Shown here in pieces: positions 47,226 to 59,151 of a stretch of 64,000 bases of DNA (positions within the stretch are counted from its first letter, which is position 1; each line of letters opens with the position of its first letter). The stretch lies in assembly GCA_023101885.1 (NCBI GenBank), contig JALPQD010000089.1:1101087-1165086 (forward strand), in the 5' to 3' direction. The DNA comes from Typhlomys cinereus. Its lineage: Eukaryota; Chordata; Mammalia; Rodentia; Platacanthomyidae. The position numbers and the translations under genes were made by a program. The notes below the pieces were generated by a model, which made no database searches, had not been told where the DNA came from, and saw nothing but the letters and a program-made list of their open reading frames with translations.

Positions 47226-48196
47226 ATGGATACCTACCAGAGTAACCCCTTGGATATTAGTCAAGAATTCAATAACCAAGACAAGGACTTTCAAAGCATG
47301 ATCTTTACCATGATAAAAACAATGAAAGAGGAAATCTGAGAGGACTTAAATAACTGCATTAGCCAATATGAACAGGAGCACAACAGACACCAAGTTGAAA
47401 TGAAAAAGACAGTTGAAGAAACAAAACTAGGCATAGAGCAGTTGAAAAAACTGATAGAGATATTAAGCTTGAAATTAAAAGTAAGCTAGCTACAATCCAA
47501 AATTCAACAGAAAGTCTTACCAGCAGAACCAATGAAGCAGAAAATAGAATATCAGAACTAAAAGACAAGATAGCAGAACAAATTGTTTCAATTAAAGAGG
47601 ATGAAAAAGCCAAAAATATGCTGAAGATGAATATTCAAGAGTTATGGGACTCCTTGAAGAAACCAAACCTGTGCATTCCTGGAATACTAGAAGAAGAAAC
47701 CTATAAAGCCACTCCAGAAGATATTTATCATTAATGAATATTTTCCACATCTAGGGAAAATCCTCATCCAAGTATAGGAGACATATTGTACACAATTCAG
47801 ATATGACCAAAATAGAAACTGCCATAATAAATTATAGTCAAAACAACACAGATATGAGACAAAGACAATGTGCTAAGAGTGTCAAGAGAAAAAACCAAGT
47901 TACATTTAAAGATAAACCTTTTAAAATAAGAGCTGATTTTTCAGTGGAAACAGTAAAAGTCATAAGCTTGGAAAGATATTCTTAAAGTCATGAATAAGCC
48001 CAAATGCCAATCTACACTAATATACCCATCAAAGCTATCAGTCATGATTAAGAGTGAAAGAAAAAAAATCTTCTACCATAAGGACAAGCTGAAGGCTTAT
48101 ATGAACACCAAACAAGGCCTACAAAAGATGCCAGAAAATATACTCAAGCTAGAAAAAAAAGGACAAATATATCTGAGAGGAAAAAGGGACAAATAA
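47226..48196 (+). pseudogene. L1 ORF1 relic
   Basis: Starts MDTYQSNPLD and proceeds through Glu/Lys/Gln-rich coiled-coil text to a C-terminal block (47990-48196) with STLIYPSKLSVMI and LQKMPENILKLE, which align with the ORF1 C-terminal domain of the element at 16794-18515. Stops (for example TGA near 47337) and frameshifts break the frame. Normal ORF1p is the RNA chaperone of the L1 particle. Confidence 0.75.
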
Positions 48197-48257
48197 TATC
48201 AACATAACTTTCAAATTCCTAGCTAAGAAATATATGCATAAAAACCACAAACAGAAA

Positions 48258-49650
48258 ATAACAGGAACCAACAAGCATTTCTCAATTATAACCTAAATGT
48301 TAATGGAATTAGCATTCCAATCGAAAGACATAGACACAAACATGGATCAAATATCACAATCCAGCAATCTGCTGCCTTCAAGAAACACATTTCACCATGA
48401 AAGATAGATACATTCTCAGAGCAAAAGGCTGTCAAAAGTACTGCAATCTAATGTTTCTAAGGAAATAAGCAGGAGTAGCAATTCTGATATTGACAAAATA
48501 GACTTTAAACCAAAAGAAATCATCAGAGAAACAGAAGTAAACTGCAGATTAGTCAAAGGGACAATTCATTAGGAAGACTTAAAAAATACTGAATATATAC
48601 CCACCTAATATAGGATCAGCCACATTCACTAAACACTGAGTTACAACATTTAAAATGACAAATCAACCCAACACAATAATAATAGGGAACTTCAACACCC
48701 CACTCATTATTGTATAAGTCAACAAGCCAAAAACTGAACAGAGATACACTGGAAGTTAATCAAACCATAACCCAAATGGACCTGACTGACTTCTACAGAA
48801 CTTTCTATCCTCCAAATAAGGAATGTGCATATTTTTCAGCAGCCCATGGAACCTTTTCCAAATTAGAACACATATTGGGGACAAAGCCAACCTCTACATA
48901 TACAAAAAAGTTGAAATAATATCCTGTACCCTATCTGACCACCATAGAATAAAGCTAGACATCCTCAACCAAACAAATGTCAGATTGATTCTTGGAGATT
49001 AAACACCATGATACTGAATGAGGAGGAATGGGTTCAGACAGAAGTCAAAAGAGAAATTCAAAAATTCCTAAAAATAAATGATAATGAAAATACAACTTAT
49101 CAAAATATTTACGATATGATGAAGGGAGTCCTAAGAGGAAAGTTTATAGCACTCAATGCCTATATAAAAAAATTGAAGTATCACAAGTAAACAATTTAAC
49201 AATCCTACTTTAGAGACACAAGAATACTCCAATCCCAAAAGCAGTAGATGAGAAGAAATTAGTAAAATCAGGGGAGAAATATCTGAAATTGAGATAAGGA
49301 AAATGATGCAAAAAATCAGCCAAAGAGCTAGTTCTTTGAAAAAAAATCAACAAGATTGGCAAACCCTTAGCCAAATTAACCAAAGCCAAAAGAGAAAACT
49401 CAAATTAACAAAATCAGAGATGAAAATGGAGTCATCATAGTAACAAGTCATGGAAACAGTTTAGATGTCTGACAGTTGATGAATGGATAATGAAAATGTG
49501 GTACATATACATGATGGAATACTACACAGCTATCAAAAAATGAATTTGCTGCTAAATGGTGGAGTTGGAAGAAATCATACTGAGTGAACTATCCCAAGCA
49601 CAGAAAACCAGATGTCATATGTTCTGCCTTATAAGTGGAATATAAGTTCA
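48258..49650 (+). pseudogene. L1 ORF2 relic: endonuclease kept in part, reverse transcriptase deleted
   Basis: The start codon has become ATA (48258). SIITLNVNG, the QETH-like endonuclease motif region (48375-48395) and [15 protein letters not shown] (48836-48880) are still readable. At about 49437-49441 the text jumps from the position of residue 400 (ENGVI) to that of residue about 1205 (KSWKQ), removing about 2.4 kb, including the catalytic Asp residues of the reverse transcriptase. Only the C-terminal tail remains after that. Confidence 0.78.
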
Positions 49651-50639
49651 ATAGAGAGGTAAGACCACTGTCAAAAAAGACCTATAATTAGTGAGATATG
49701 TGATTTAATCTACAGTCAGTCTCCTTCCTAGTCACTGGTGTTTGGATTGGTTTGAAGCACTGGTTGTGTGTTCCCTGTCATGGGGGAGTTAGTGAATAGT
49801 TGACAGCCTTGGAGTTTGACCCTACCCACTACTATGCCCTACTCCTTATTTTCCCTCCCCTTCAAGCCTTCTCTTATTTAAAGGCCTCTCTTTAACAGTT
49901 TCTGTATTGTTAGATAGGAGAGGATCTCAACACCCAGATAGAATGCAGCTTTGTGCAGTGCAAGAATAGCAAAATGGACAACAACCAACAACCAAATACA
50001 GAATACTGGCAACCCTACAATGATAACCTGATACCAGGCCAGCCAAATCTCTCCTCCAGAGGCTCAGGGAATTTTGCAGAAGAGGAGGTGGTATGACTGT
50101 AAGAGCCTAAAGATGGAGAATTCCATTGCTGGATTAGGTCACTCCACTCAAGACAGGGCAGCCACAGTGAGGAACTCAGAGCAATGGGACTTTATCTCAT
50201 CAGACCTGCACAGTGGTGGATATGTCAACATGTCCCCAAGGACTGGTGTAGATCTCAGGAGAAATGGTTTCATGCGTAGGATCCTTAGGGGCAAGGGGCA
50301 AGGTAGGGGAGTACCCATATCAGTGGATCACCCAAGGAAGGGCCTCTTTATCTGCCATAGAGGCCAGAACCCCCATGAGAACAGATGATACAGAAGGAAC
50401 CCCAGGAGCCATAGAATCAAAGACAGGAGAATAGGAAGGAGTAGACTGGACCTAGGGATGGGAAGGAGGGAGGGATGTGATGGGAATAGGAGGAAAAGGA
50501 GGTAAGATGGGATGGTGGAATGAGAAAGGAAAGGGGCATGTATATAAAAATGTTAATTAATAAGTTTAGAAAAAGATAATAATCCCCAGCTCTGTAATTT
50601 TCCTGCAAATGCCATAATTTTATGGTTTAAAAAATTGTA

Positions 50640-51002
50640 TACTGTGTATATACACCACATTTTCTTTATCCATTCATTTGTTCATGGACATCAAAGCTAA
50701 TTCTATTCATGGCTGTAGTGAATAGTGCCACTGTCAACATAGATGTGCAGCCTCTCTGTGATAGGACTTTGAGTTCCTTGGTTATATACCCTGGAGTGAA
50801 ATAGGTGGGTCATATGCTAAATCTGTTTGTTTTTTTTGTCATCTCCATAGTTGCACTAATTTATGTAGAAACTGATTTCTTTGCATTGGAATTAAAAGGG
50901 AAATGGATATTTTCCTTTATGCTAGAGGTAGAGAATTGGGCCTTGAATTTTCCAGGCAAGCACTCCAGCATTGAACTATATCCCTAGCTGAGAATTTTTC
51001 AA
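50640..51002 (-). pseudogene. Ancient L1 ORF2 fragment and SINE-like scrap
   Basis: 50640-50815 on the minus strand resembles an old ORF2 C-terminus (CCACATTTTCTTTATCCATTC, then TGGCTGTAGTGAATAGTGCC). 50925-50990 (GGCAAGCACTCCAGCATTGAAC, TATCCCTAGCT) looks like the reverse of a tRNA-derived SINE head. Both are heavily diverged. Confidence 0.5.
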
Positions 51003-51145
51003 AGTTGATTCTAGTCTCATGGCACATGTCAGTAATTCCTGTGCTCTGGAGGCAGGTGGGTTAGGAATTCAAGGCCAATCTCAGCTAGTGAGTTCGAAGC
51101 TTGCCTTAATTGCATGAAATTCTGTCTCAATAAAATGAAAACGTT
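51003..51145 (+). mobile_element. B1-like (7SL-derived) SINE, diverged
   Basis: GGCACATGTCAGTAATTCCTG, GGAGGCAGGTGGGTTAGGA, ATTCAAGGCCAATCTCAGC and CTGTCTCAATAAAA follow the B1 order (Pol III A box, GGAGGCAG block, B box AGTTCGAAGC, CTGTCTC end). B1 elements are characteristic of rodents, which supports the host assignment. Confidence 0.65.
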
Positions 51146-51470
51146 TAAAAATAGTATAATTAACATAAACTGGAAGGGAAATAAGGATGTATTAGTTTAA
51201 ATCATTTATTAAAGAGCAAAATAAAGATATAAAATTGAAAATTAAAAAGTGATGTTAGGTCAGTATTATTGAGAAACATGAAAATAATCACCAGAATCTT
51301 TAAAACTTAAATATTTAAAAAGAATTTCCTATTGGTATGGGTTTGTGATAAAGAGGAGTGGTAAGAGATGTAACAAAATTTCTAGATGGTACAGACTATA
51401 TTGAGTCCCAATGAGGAAGTTAAATATTTTAGCCTTTCCCCAAAGTTCAGCTAGACTACATGGAAGTGTG

Positions 51471-51513
<43 letters not shown>

Positions 51514-51894
51514 TGTGTGTATAAATGTGTGTGTTAAAAGATATATGCTTAGTCCCATTTGTGGAAGCAGAATGGAATGAGGTCAGATTTGTATTAAAAC
51601 AATGTCTCATGAGATATCGAAGAGAGCATGTCATGAGCTATTATTTCAGCAATTAAAGTAAAACATGGTAATTTATATGAAAATAGTATGTTGTCTTACA
51701 GATCGTCTTACCAAGTCAATTACTGTGAAACAACATTGGGGGTATTCATTGACACATACTTTCTTCTATGAAATGAAATTTCACACAAAGATAAAAGGGC
51801 CAATATCTGCTATCTAAAAGTAAGATAAAAACAAAATAGACATTGGATCATGAGTGCCAATTCTACGTCAATGTCCACATCCTTTTTTTATTGC
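51146..51894. other. Unassigned, with (GT)n microsatellite
   Basis: 51470-51522 is a long, nearly pure (GT)n. The remainder is AT-rich and unrecognised. Confidence 0.5.
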
Positions 51895-52579
51895 TCAGTG
51901 ATAATATTCTTTCTTCATTATTTACAAACAAAATGTATTTATGCCTTTGACCTGATCCCCCTCCCCATCCACCTCCCTCCTCTCCCACCCACACCCCCTT
52001 CTCCCACCCTTCCCTCCTTTTATCAGTCCTGCCCTGTTCCACCCCCACCTCCTGTTCCTTTGCTTAGGTGTATCACAGGACTCCCTTTGCAGTTGAATTT
52101 TATGTGACTTTTCAGTGGGCAAGGTCATAAGTGGGGAGGTTCCTCTTTCTTTGTCTAGAATCTGCCCCTGAGAAACGGAAAGTAGTTGTTTCTTCTAAGA
52201 TCCTCATTAGTCCTTGGGAATGTTTATATGTCGGCCATTGTGTAGATTTGCTGGTATAAGTTCTCACTGCAGTGACCTTTTGGGTATAGCAGCCCTGCTG
52301 TAACTGCAATGTGTTTATTGGTCAAAAGTACCTCACCCCCTCTTTAGACTTACCATCTTAAAGCCTCCTCTTCCACAAGGTTCCCTGAGTGTGGACTAGG
52401 ATTTTGATGGACCTAGGATTAGGGCTGAGTATTCCAGGTTCACCAATATTCTGTATTCTGGCCTGATGTGTTCTTCTGCCTCCCTAGTCTTCATCTTGGT
52501 GAATTCTGAGAACTTTTCTTATCTAAGCTTTAAGAAAAGAATGTTTATATGGTGTTTTATTATTCAGTGATAATATTCT
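51895..52579 (-). mobile_element. Older L1 3' end with 16-bp TSD
   Basis: TCAGTGATAATATTCT at 51895-51910 and 52564-52579. The insert is a minus-strand 3'UTR whose terminus (CAAACAAAATGTATTTATGC) and polypurine tract (51955-52050 as C/T) belong to an older subfamily than classes A and B. A relative lies at 53330-53660. Confidence 0.85.
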
Positions 52580-52911
52580 AATGAACGAAGATGGCTAATC
52601 CTGACTAATGTACTTTTGAACAGGATTTTCAAGAAAAACAATAATGATAATTACAAAGATAGCAATTCAACTTCTACAACCACTCATTAAAATGACATTT
52701 TCATTATTTTTAGTCGTAGCTTTCTAGATCTTTATACATACTTATAAAAAATCATTCAGTATGCATGTATTCATTCACTAGTTATGACATTAATAAGAGT
52801 TAAAATAAGCTACAACTATGGGTTTCTAAGGTTCTTAAACTCTAAGTGCTAAATTTTTCTAAATCTATTTCTTTAATTAATTTTTCCATCAAGAATTTCC
52901 CATATACAGAC
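52580..52911. other. Unassigned AT-rich sequence
   Basis: No recognisable gene or repeat. Confidence 0.4.
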
Positions 52912-53315
52912 TGTTATAGTTAGATACAGTTGTCAATTTGACAGTTATGGATTTGAGCTCTGGGCACACTTTTAGTTGAGTTAAGCCCAGAGTGAAGAAA
53001 TTGCAGGAAATTGTCTAGCGGATGGGGAAGGCTCAACCATAATGGGTGGGACTAGACCCTGGTCAGGTGAATGAGATGGAAACAGCTGTTTGAGAAGGTT
53101 GACATCCTTGTTATACTTGGTCAAACATGCTGGTCTGGCAAGTAAGGATCATCACTCTCTCTGTCATGTGGATATGGTATGGCCAGTCCCCTCAGCCATA
53201 TGTGGACTCTCCTGCCAAGAAACTGTATGTAACCAAACTATCGCAAGAGAGAATAAACCCCTTATTCCCTTAAACTGTTTTGTCATGATTTTATCAGCAA
53301 CGAGTAACTGCTACA
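52912..53315 (+). mobile_element. LTR-like repeat, copy 3 (plus), best preserved
   Basis: TGTTATAGTTAGATACAGTTG begins it (first 20 bases define the family), followed by GAGCTCTGGGCACAC, GAAATTGTCTAGCGGATGG, TGGTCTGGCAAGTAAGGATC, the polyadenylation box GAATAAACCCC (53251-53261) and the end AGTAACTGCTACA. TG...CA ends, length of about 400 bp and an internal AATAAA fit a solo LTR; flanks CAGAC and CAAAC could be an imperfect 5-bp TSD. The coding frame over 53090-53326 is not a gene. Confidence 0.6.
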
Positions 53316-53329
53316 CAAACAAATGAATT

Positions 53330-53665
53330 TTCCTTCTTGACCTATCCCTTCTCCTACCTCCCTCTTCTTTAACCTTCCCCTCCTTTCATCAATCCAGCCA
53401 TGTTCCTCCTGCCCTCCTGTTTCTCTGCATATGTGGATCACAGGGTTCCCTTTGGGGTACCTATGTTAGTAAAGAACCAGGTCTCTGTGGCCCTGCAGTG
53501 GACAACTCACAAGTGGGGGAGGTTCTTCTTCTTTTGTTCAATATCTGTCCCATGATTCTTTCTGACTACAGTTGTTTGTCCTGAGATCCTCATTAGTCCA
53601 TGGGGGGAATATTGATATGTCAGCCATTGTGTAGATTTGGTTGCAGTAGATCAGCTCATTGTAAT
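53330..53665 (-). mobile_element. Older L1 3' end, minus strand
   Basis: A C/T-rich tract (53340-53430) and UTR text (CTGCATATGTGGATCACAGG, GTCAGCCATTGTGTAGATTTG) match 51911-52260. The tail is decayed and no TSD was identified. Confidence 0.65.
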
Positions 53666-53727
53666 GAAATCTAAATCTATTTTAAATTCAAAATTATGTG
53701 CATAAAGTCATATAGTGAAAGTAGATC

Positions 53728-54085
53728 AGGGTGAAGAGATGGCTCACGGGGGTGGGGCAAGACACACTTGCTGTACAAATGTGAGGACCTGAGTGTGGAC
53801 ATTCAGAACCCATGTAAATTTGGATGCGGCACTGTGTGTCTGCAATTCCAGAACTCCTACAGTGATATGGGAGTAGAGACTAGAGAATCTCCAGGTACTT
53901 GCCAGCCAGGGGCAAGTGTATGCAGCAAGAGATACTACCCCAAAGGTATAAGATGAGGCCTGCATCTAACTTTGTCTTCTGACTACATGAACACTATGGC
54001 GCTCCATCTGCATTCACACACACCAACACATATATAGAGAGAAAGAGAGGCAGGCAGAGAGAGAGAGAGAGAGAGAGAAAAGAAA
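53728..54085 (+). mobile_element. tRNA-derived SINE, old, with (GA)n end
   Basis: GGGTGAAGAGATGGCTCACG (A-box side), GAGGACCTGAGTGTGGAC (B-box side), a body of about 220 bp with GAACACTATGGCGCTCC, then CA-containing and (GA)n tail (54037-54080). Resembles a B2 SINE in length and order. Confidence 0.6.
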
Positions 54086-55590
54086 GTGCATCTATAACAT
54101 TCCAGGATCAGCAAAAAAGAAAGCACAGTATATGTGGATGAGGGTGGAAAATCAGTGAGTAAATACGTTAATATTCTTCCTCATGTCAGAACAGGAAGGA
54201 TGATTAACATTTCAGGCTTTCTTTCTTGATTAGGCTCTTCATTGACTTCTTTTCTAATGTTCTGTAAAAGGCCAAATTATATTAAGATTTAACAGAGAGA
54301 GTCAATGGGTTTGATTAGGAAATGTAAATGGAAAATAGAATTTAATCAGTAAAATTATTGGGATTTCACCCTGCAAATTACAGAAATTCTTAGTGCTATT
54401 TTAAAACAAATTATGTAACCTTGCTTTGCAATCAGGCAGTGTTGATTCTATTTCTTATCATCTTCTGTCAGCCTTGCACTATATCTAGACTATGATAATG
54501 AGTTATTATCAAGGAATGGCAAGTGTTCTCTCATCATAAGCCAAAAGCTTAGATTCTTATTACCAAGAAAAGGCCCTTCATAAACTTCTGTGTGAACAGG
54601 ATGCTAGCAAACAAAATAATTGTACTATGGGCTCAAAAAAAGCAAGAATATTATATAACTGGAGCAGCATACTTGAATGTTTCATATCTTATTTCCCTAT
54701 GGATTCTCTTTTCTTACCTTATTGTCAGTAATAAGAGTTTGCTAGGTTCATATCCCAAGTCCCACTGATACTAGTACTACTATAGTATTTCTCTATTTCA
54801 CTGAGAAGTCACTATGTTCACAGTTGATCTTTAGTCCATTAGCAACAATAACAGTCCCTATCATTTTGAGTACTTGCTATGTATGGATAGGAGCACTTTG
54901 AATTAAGATAAACATAGCTATTATTCTCTATTTTCTGATAAAATAAACAGTACTACAGATTAAGAAGATTACTGAAGTGAAAGTGTAAGTCTTGGTGAAA
55001 TTTCCACACTTAATAAACAGCTGGGACAGGTATTCAGTCTGGTCTAATTTCAGAAACTAATTCTGTCATATGTAACCTGTCCAGTTTCTGGTCATCATAG
55101 GTCCCATTTCCATAGTATCTATGGCAGTGAGTGAATTCATACTCTGTTAATTCACTATTTCTTCTAGATTAATGTTTTGAATTAATAAGCTGACCTTTTA
55201 CTAAACAGTTATCTTACTAAATGCACCATACAAAAAATCAGTAAGTGAATTTCATCTTCAACTTCACCTTTTGTTTCCTATATTCCAATAATGAAATTAC
55301 AAATTATATTTCACCACTTCCAATCATCTAAACACAGTCATGATTATCAAATTATTTCCAGTGCTGCCTTGCATGCCATTTTATCACTTACCATACAGGT
55401 GACCCTAGAGCTCCTAATACTTAATTTTACCTAACTTTCAGAAATCCTGCAAAGAATTCATAAAGATGTTGTATATACAAGCAAAGTATATTTTTCTTCT
55501 AGAAAATATGCCAATTGGCCAACTGATTTAGCTTCTTTGGTAGCAAGTCCAAAAATGGTGACCCAAATGTCAGAAATGTCGATTCTTTAA
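54086..55590. other. Unassigned, probably unique intergenic sequence
   Basis: About 1.5 kb of AT-rich DNA with no recognised repeat, no long frame and no RNA gene. This is the longest repeat-poor stretch in the right half. Confidence 0.45.
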
Positions 55591-55990
55591 ATTTTTTTCT
55601 GTGTGTGTGTGTGTGTGTGTGTATGTGTGTGTGTGTGGATGGTCAGTATATAAGTGGTGTGTATGTGTGTGGTGTGAATATATGTGCTTCTGCGTGTTCA
55701 CATATTTGTGGGACATGTGTATGGGTGAAGGGGTACATGTGTAAACATGCATGTGAGGGCCAGAGTTAGCTGTTGGGTACATGTATAGGGCAAAGGATGA
55801 CTTTGTGGGTCTCTTACTGAATCTGAAGCTCATGCATTTGGCTAGTCTAGCTAGCCAGCTTCTTGGAGGGTCCTGTTTCCTCTTCTGGAACACTACAGGC
55901 CACTTTGTCAGCTGGGCTTTATGTGTCAGTGCTGAGATCACTGTTCCCTCCTCATCTTTGCACAGCTGGGGCTTTATCATGAAGTCATGT
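55591..55990. mobile_element. (GT)n microsatellite leading into a rodent-type repeat
   Basis: (GT)n at 55600-55637, then GTACATGTGTAAACATGCATGTGAGGGCCAGAG and TCTTACTGAATCTGAAGCTC, an order I associate with a common rodent interspersed repeat whose name I do not recall with certainty. The frames through it are artefacts. Confidence 0.4.
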
Positions 55991-56124
55991 CCCTAGAGTA
56001 AAATCAGATACAGCGAAACCAAACACGTGAATTAAAGCTGAGCAACAGGGAGAGAAACCATCCCACCCTCTACACTTCAACAGTTAATGCATAGAAAAGA
56101 AGGTTTAAGATATGAGGAGAGTTG

Positions 56125-56440
56125 GATATTATAACGGTTATTCTTAACTATTGCTGTGAGAGAGCACCTAGTGTTGAACGACTTAAGGGAGAAAGAGAGA
56201 TTTACTCAATTCAAGTTCCAGAGGAGAGAACAGACTTCTATGGTGGTGGTGACATGGCTGGTGGCTGAAGCTGTAGGTAGGCTAAGTCATAGTCAACATC
56301 CACATGGCTGGAGTATTCCTGTAGCATCTCTCTCTCTCTCTATTCTGTGGTTCCTTTTATATGGACCAGTACTGGGAAGTTCCAATGAGATCTATGGCAG
56401 TTCTGATGGGATCTAGGGCTGATCTTTGTATTATCCAAAT
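56125..56440. mobile_element. Rodent DNA-transposon-like repeat
   Basis: CTATTGCTGTGAGAGAGCACC and GAGAAAGAGAGATTTACTC begin a repeat with the plan of 22460-22930. A short (CT)n lies at 56327-56342. Class tentative. Confidence 0.35.
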
Positions 56441-56489
56441 ACTCTCTTCAGGTAGTCTCAACTGCTCTTTCCGGGTATGCCCCAGGATG

Positions 56490-56620
56490 AATTATCACAG
56501 ATACAGTGCTTCACCCCGGTAATAGTAGCACTATGCAGGCTGAGGCTTGAAGATCATATATTCAAGGCCAGTGTGACTACACAGCAAAACCCTGTCTCAA
56601 AAACAATAAATTATGCAAAT
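56490..56620 (+). mobile_element. B1-like SINE, diverged
   Basis: CACCCCGGTAATAGTAGCAC, CAGGCTGAGGCTTGAAGATC, TTCAAGGCCAGTGTGACTAC and CAAAACCCTGTCTCAAAAAC are the consecutive B1 motifs, ending in A-rich sequence. Confidence 0.75.
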
Positions 56621-57404
56621 AATAACTATACCCCATTTGTTATTAGAAACATACTATGAGAAGACCAAAGTATCATGTCCAGAGAAGAAAGTACTTCTAC
56701 AAGGACTGTCGGTAAAGTCTTTCTGAAAACTCAATTGTCTTGAAAGTCAAATAGAAGCATTTGTCAGAGACATTGAAGGTTCGGTTACAGACTACCTCAA
56801 TAAAGCAAATATTACAACCAAGTGAGTCACACAAATCTTTGGCCTTACTGATACATGCAAAATTCATATTTTCACTGTACTGCAGTCTGTGAACTGGATG
56901 ATAGCAGTGTGTGTAGTAAAGAGCCCAGGCTGAACTGAAAAAATACTTTATTGATACAAAGAATGGGAAGCAACAGTGGAGCAGTCAAAGAGGATGCCAG
57001 CAGAAGTTCTTGATGCAGGATTACCCCGATCCTTCAACTTGACAAAATGACTGCAGGGGCAGTAAATCAGGCTGGACAATTTTAAGCATGTCTGCAAATG
57101 TATGTTAGGATTCAGACAGGGAAACAATGCATAGCAAGATAAGTTAAAAAAAGATGAACCCTTTGAGGAAATGCAAGGAAGACTACCTATGAGAGAAGCC
57201 TACAAGAAGGATGAAGTTGGAGAGAGACAGGAAAGCAATCATAGAGACCCAACATTTTGTACTTAATCTCAGAAGAAAGTGGGAGACCCTGAAAGATTTT
57301 CAGCGAATGAGTTGCTACATATGTGTTTAAAAATAGCACAGTGGCAAGGTGCTGTAAGCACGTAAAAACTTTAAAATAGATTCCTTTTTTCAGAATAAGA
57401 CTGC
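56621..57404. other. Unassigned sequence
   Basis: No recognisable gene or repeat. Confidence 0.4.
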
Positions 57405-57500
57405 CAAGACTGGGGAGATGGCCTGGTAGGTATAGCGCTTGCTGTGCAAGCATGAGGATTTGAGTGTGAATCCTTAGCACTGACCAAGAAGTTGTCCTAC
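57405..57500 (+). mobile_element. tRNA-derived SINE fragment
   Basis: ACTGGGGAGATGGCCTGGTAG, CTTGCTGTGCAAGCATGAGG and TTGAGTGTGAATCC show the SINE head with A and B boxes. Body absent. Confidence 0.65.
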
Positions 57501-57529
57501 CTACCATGGGCAGGAACCTCTCCATCAAT

Positions 57530-57725
57530 CAAACCTGGCTCAACCAGGGCTCAACTCAATTACCAATTCTTCACAACTATACCCAGAGTTCAAGCCTTCA
57601 ATTGCCAAGTTGACACCTGTATCTAACAATGAAAGACTATATAACCTAGAATCATGAACATAATAAACTTCTTGTTCTTTAATTTGTTTGAATCATGAAT
57701 TCATTACAGCAACAGAAATATGAAA
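57530..57725 (-). mobile_element. LTR-like repeat fragment, copy 4
   Basis: CCAATTCTTCACAACTATACC, CAGAGTTCAAGCCTTCAATTG and CCAAGTTGACACCTGTATCTAAC match the 5' part of the family seen at 3968-4378 on the minus strand. The 3' part is not visible. Confidence 0.5.
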
Positions 57726-59151
57726 ATAAGACATATGCTTATCATACAATAAAGCAAAAATGATATTAAATCATCTTCTGATGATATTAAATTTTAAATA
57801 AGTTAATATTTGAGTCGGCATGATTATAGAGTGGCTATAATTACATTCAGTGTCTGTGCAATGTTAACTAAGCAAGACTGATGTGTTTACAGATCTATGA
57901 TGCTCATCTTTCATAGCAAGTTAGCTATATGCTATTTTAGGCTCACAAATACCTCAATGCTAATGAGATAATTCTTCACTGAATGTGCTCACATAGTTTT
58001 TAAATAAAAGTCTAAAGTTTGACAGTGAAACTACTAAATAATTATTTAACCATTTATTCAATGTTGTGAATGGAAATGTTTCTAAACTGCATTCTGTTCA
58101 TTTTGTGGGTGAAATATTTTCTATCAGTGCTTATTTTTGGCAATCCTGGGGGTTAAACTTAAAGCCTCACAATTTACTCTGAGCTACATACTTAGTTAGC
58201 TATTACAGAATTCTTTGAAGCTTTCATGTATGAATATAATGAATTTATATGTCTTCATCCCCTACACCCACCCACCCCTTCCCATCCCAGCCCACGAGTT
58301 CTCCTTTCCTGCTAGTCTCTCTTGCTCTTGTGTCCCACTGCATATGTGATCCACTGGATCCCATCCGGGATGCTGCATTGGTAAGTTTCTGGGTATCCAC
58401 TCATATTAGCCTTTTTTCTTATTCAGTTTGAGACAGAATTTCACTAAATTGCCCAGGCTGGCCTAGAACTTGTGATCCTCTTCCCTCAGACTCTCATGTG
58501 TGGGGATTACATAACATGCATGAACTACCAGTCCTGGTCTGTATTAATATTCTTGTGTAGAAATTTCTTCCATGTGATTAACTTCACTGAATATTTACGA
58601 CTGACATATTCAATGGTGCATTTACTCCTTACCTACTAATCAAGAAAACATTTGACAAAATAATAATGCTCAGAATTACTGCACATGCATTCTATGCTAA
58701 GCCTTTTACTTCTCATCTATATATTCATGCAGTACTATAAAATAAACTCTTTGGTTAGCCTTCATTTTATGGCAAAGAAATAGGCTTAGGGAAATAAGTC
58801 GCTTGCAGAAGGACACAAACTCAAAATGCTGTAAGATGAATGAGACCTTAGAAACCTAACTGTGGCACCCATGTTTTCATCCAGCCATCCCATGGGATGA
58901 TAAAAGAAATGGAACAAATGTACCCTGTAGAGTTTATGTAGAACAGTTAAAATAGTAGTTATTAGCACATATTAATGGTATACATTGATTGACTACATTG
59001 TGCTAATACTTTGAATGCATATATTGAGTCTGATCATGTTTACCTTCTCCTGTTCTAGTCTGTCCCATTCCCTTCCTTCCTCACCCTGACTCTGTTTCAA
59101 ACCCTAGTCACTCTTCTACTTTCAGGTACATTTTAATATATATATATATTT
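57726..59151. other. Mostly unassigned, with a minus-strand B1-like SINE
   Basis: 58425-58540 reads on the minus strand as B1: the plus text has GAGACAGAATTTCACTAAAT, GCCCAGGCTGGCCTAGAAC and GGGGATTACATAACATGC. 58225-58400 is C-rich near its start and may be an older minus-strand L1 3' end. Nothing else recognised. 59138-59151 is a TA-rich tract next to the young L1 tail. Confidence 0.5.

Larger units (their letters stand above)
46376..50578 (+). mobile_element. Old plus-strand L1 with ORF1, partial ORF2 and 3'UTR
   Basis: In order: 5' part without recognisable coding text (46376-47225), ORF1 relic (47226-48196), ORF2 endonuclease part (48258-49440), ORF2 end (49441-49650) and 3'UTR (49651-50578), which ends in a polypurine tract (50440-50520) and an A-rich tail. 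The 3'UTR shares blocks with the younger UTRs (CCAGGCCAGCC, TCAGGGAATTTTGCAGAAGA). The reverse transcriptase region is missing, so it is a dead, internally deleted copy of an older subfamily. Confidence 0.78.

Noticed and set aside
55570..55980. A 136-codon minus-strand frame with histidine/threonine runs
   Set aside because: The HTHTH section is the (GT)n microsatellite read in reverse. The rest lies in an interspersed repeat.
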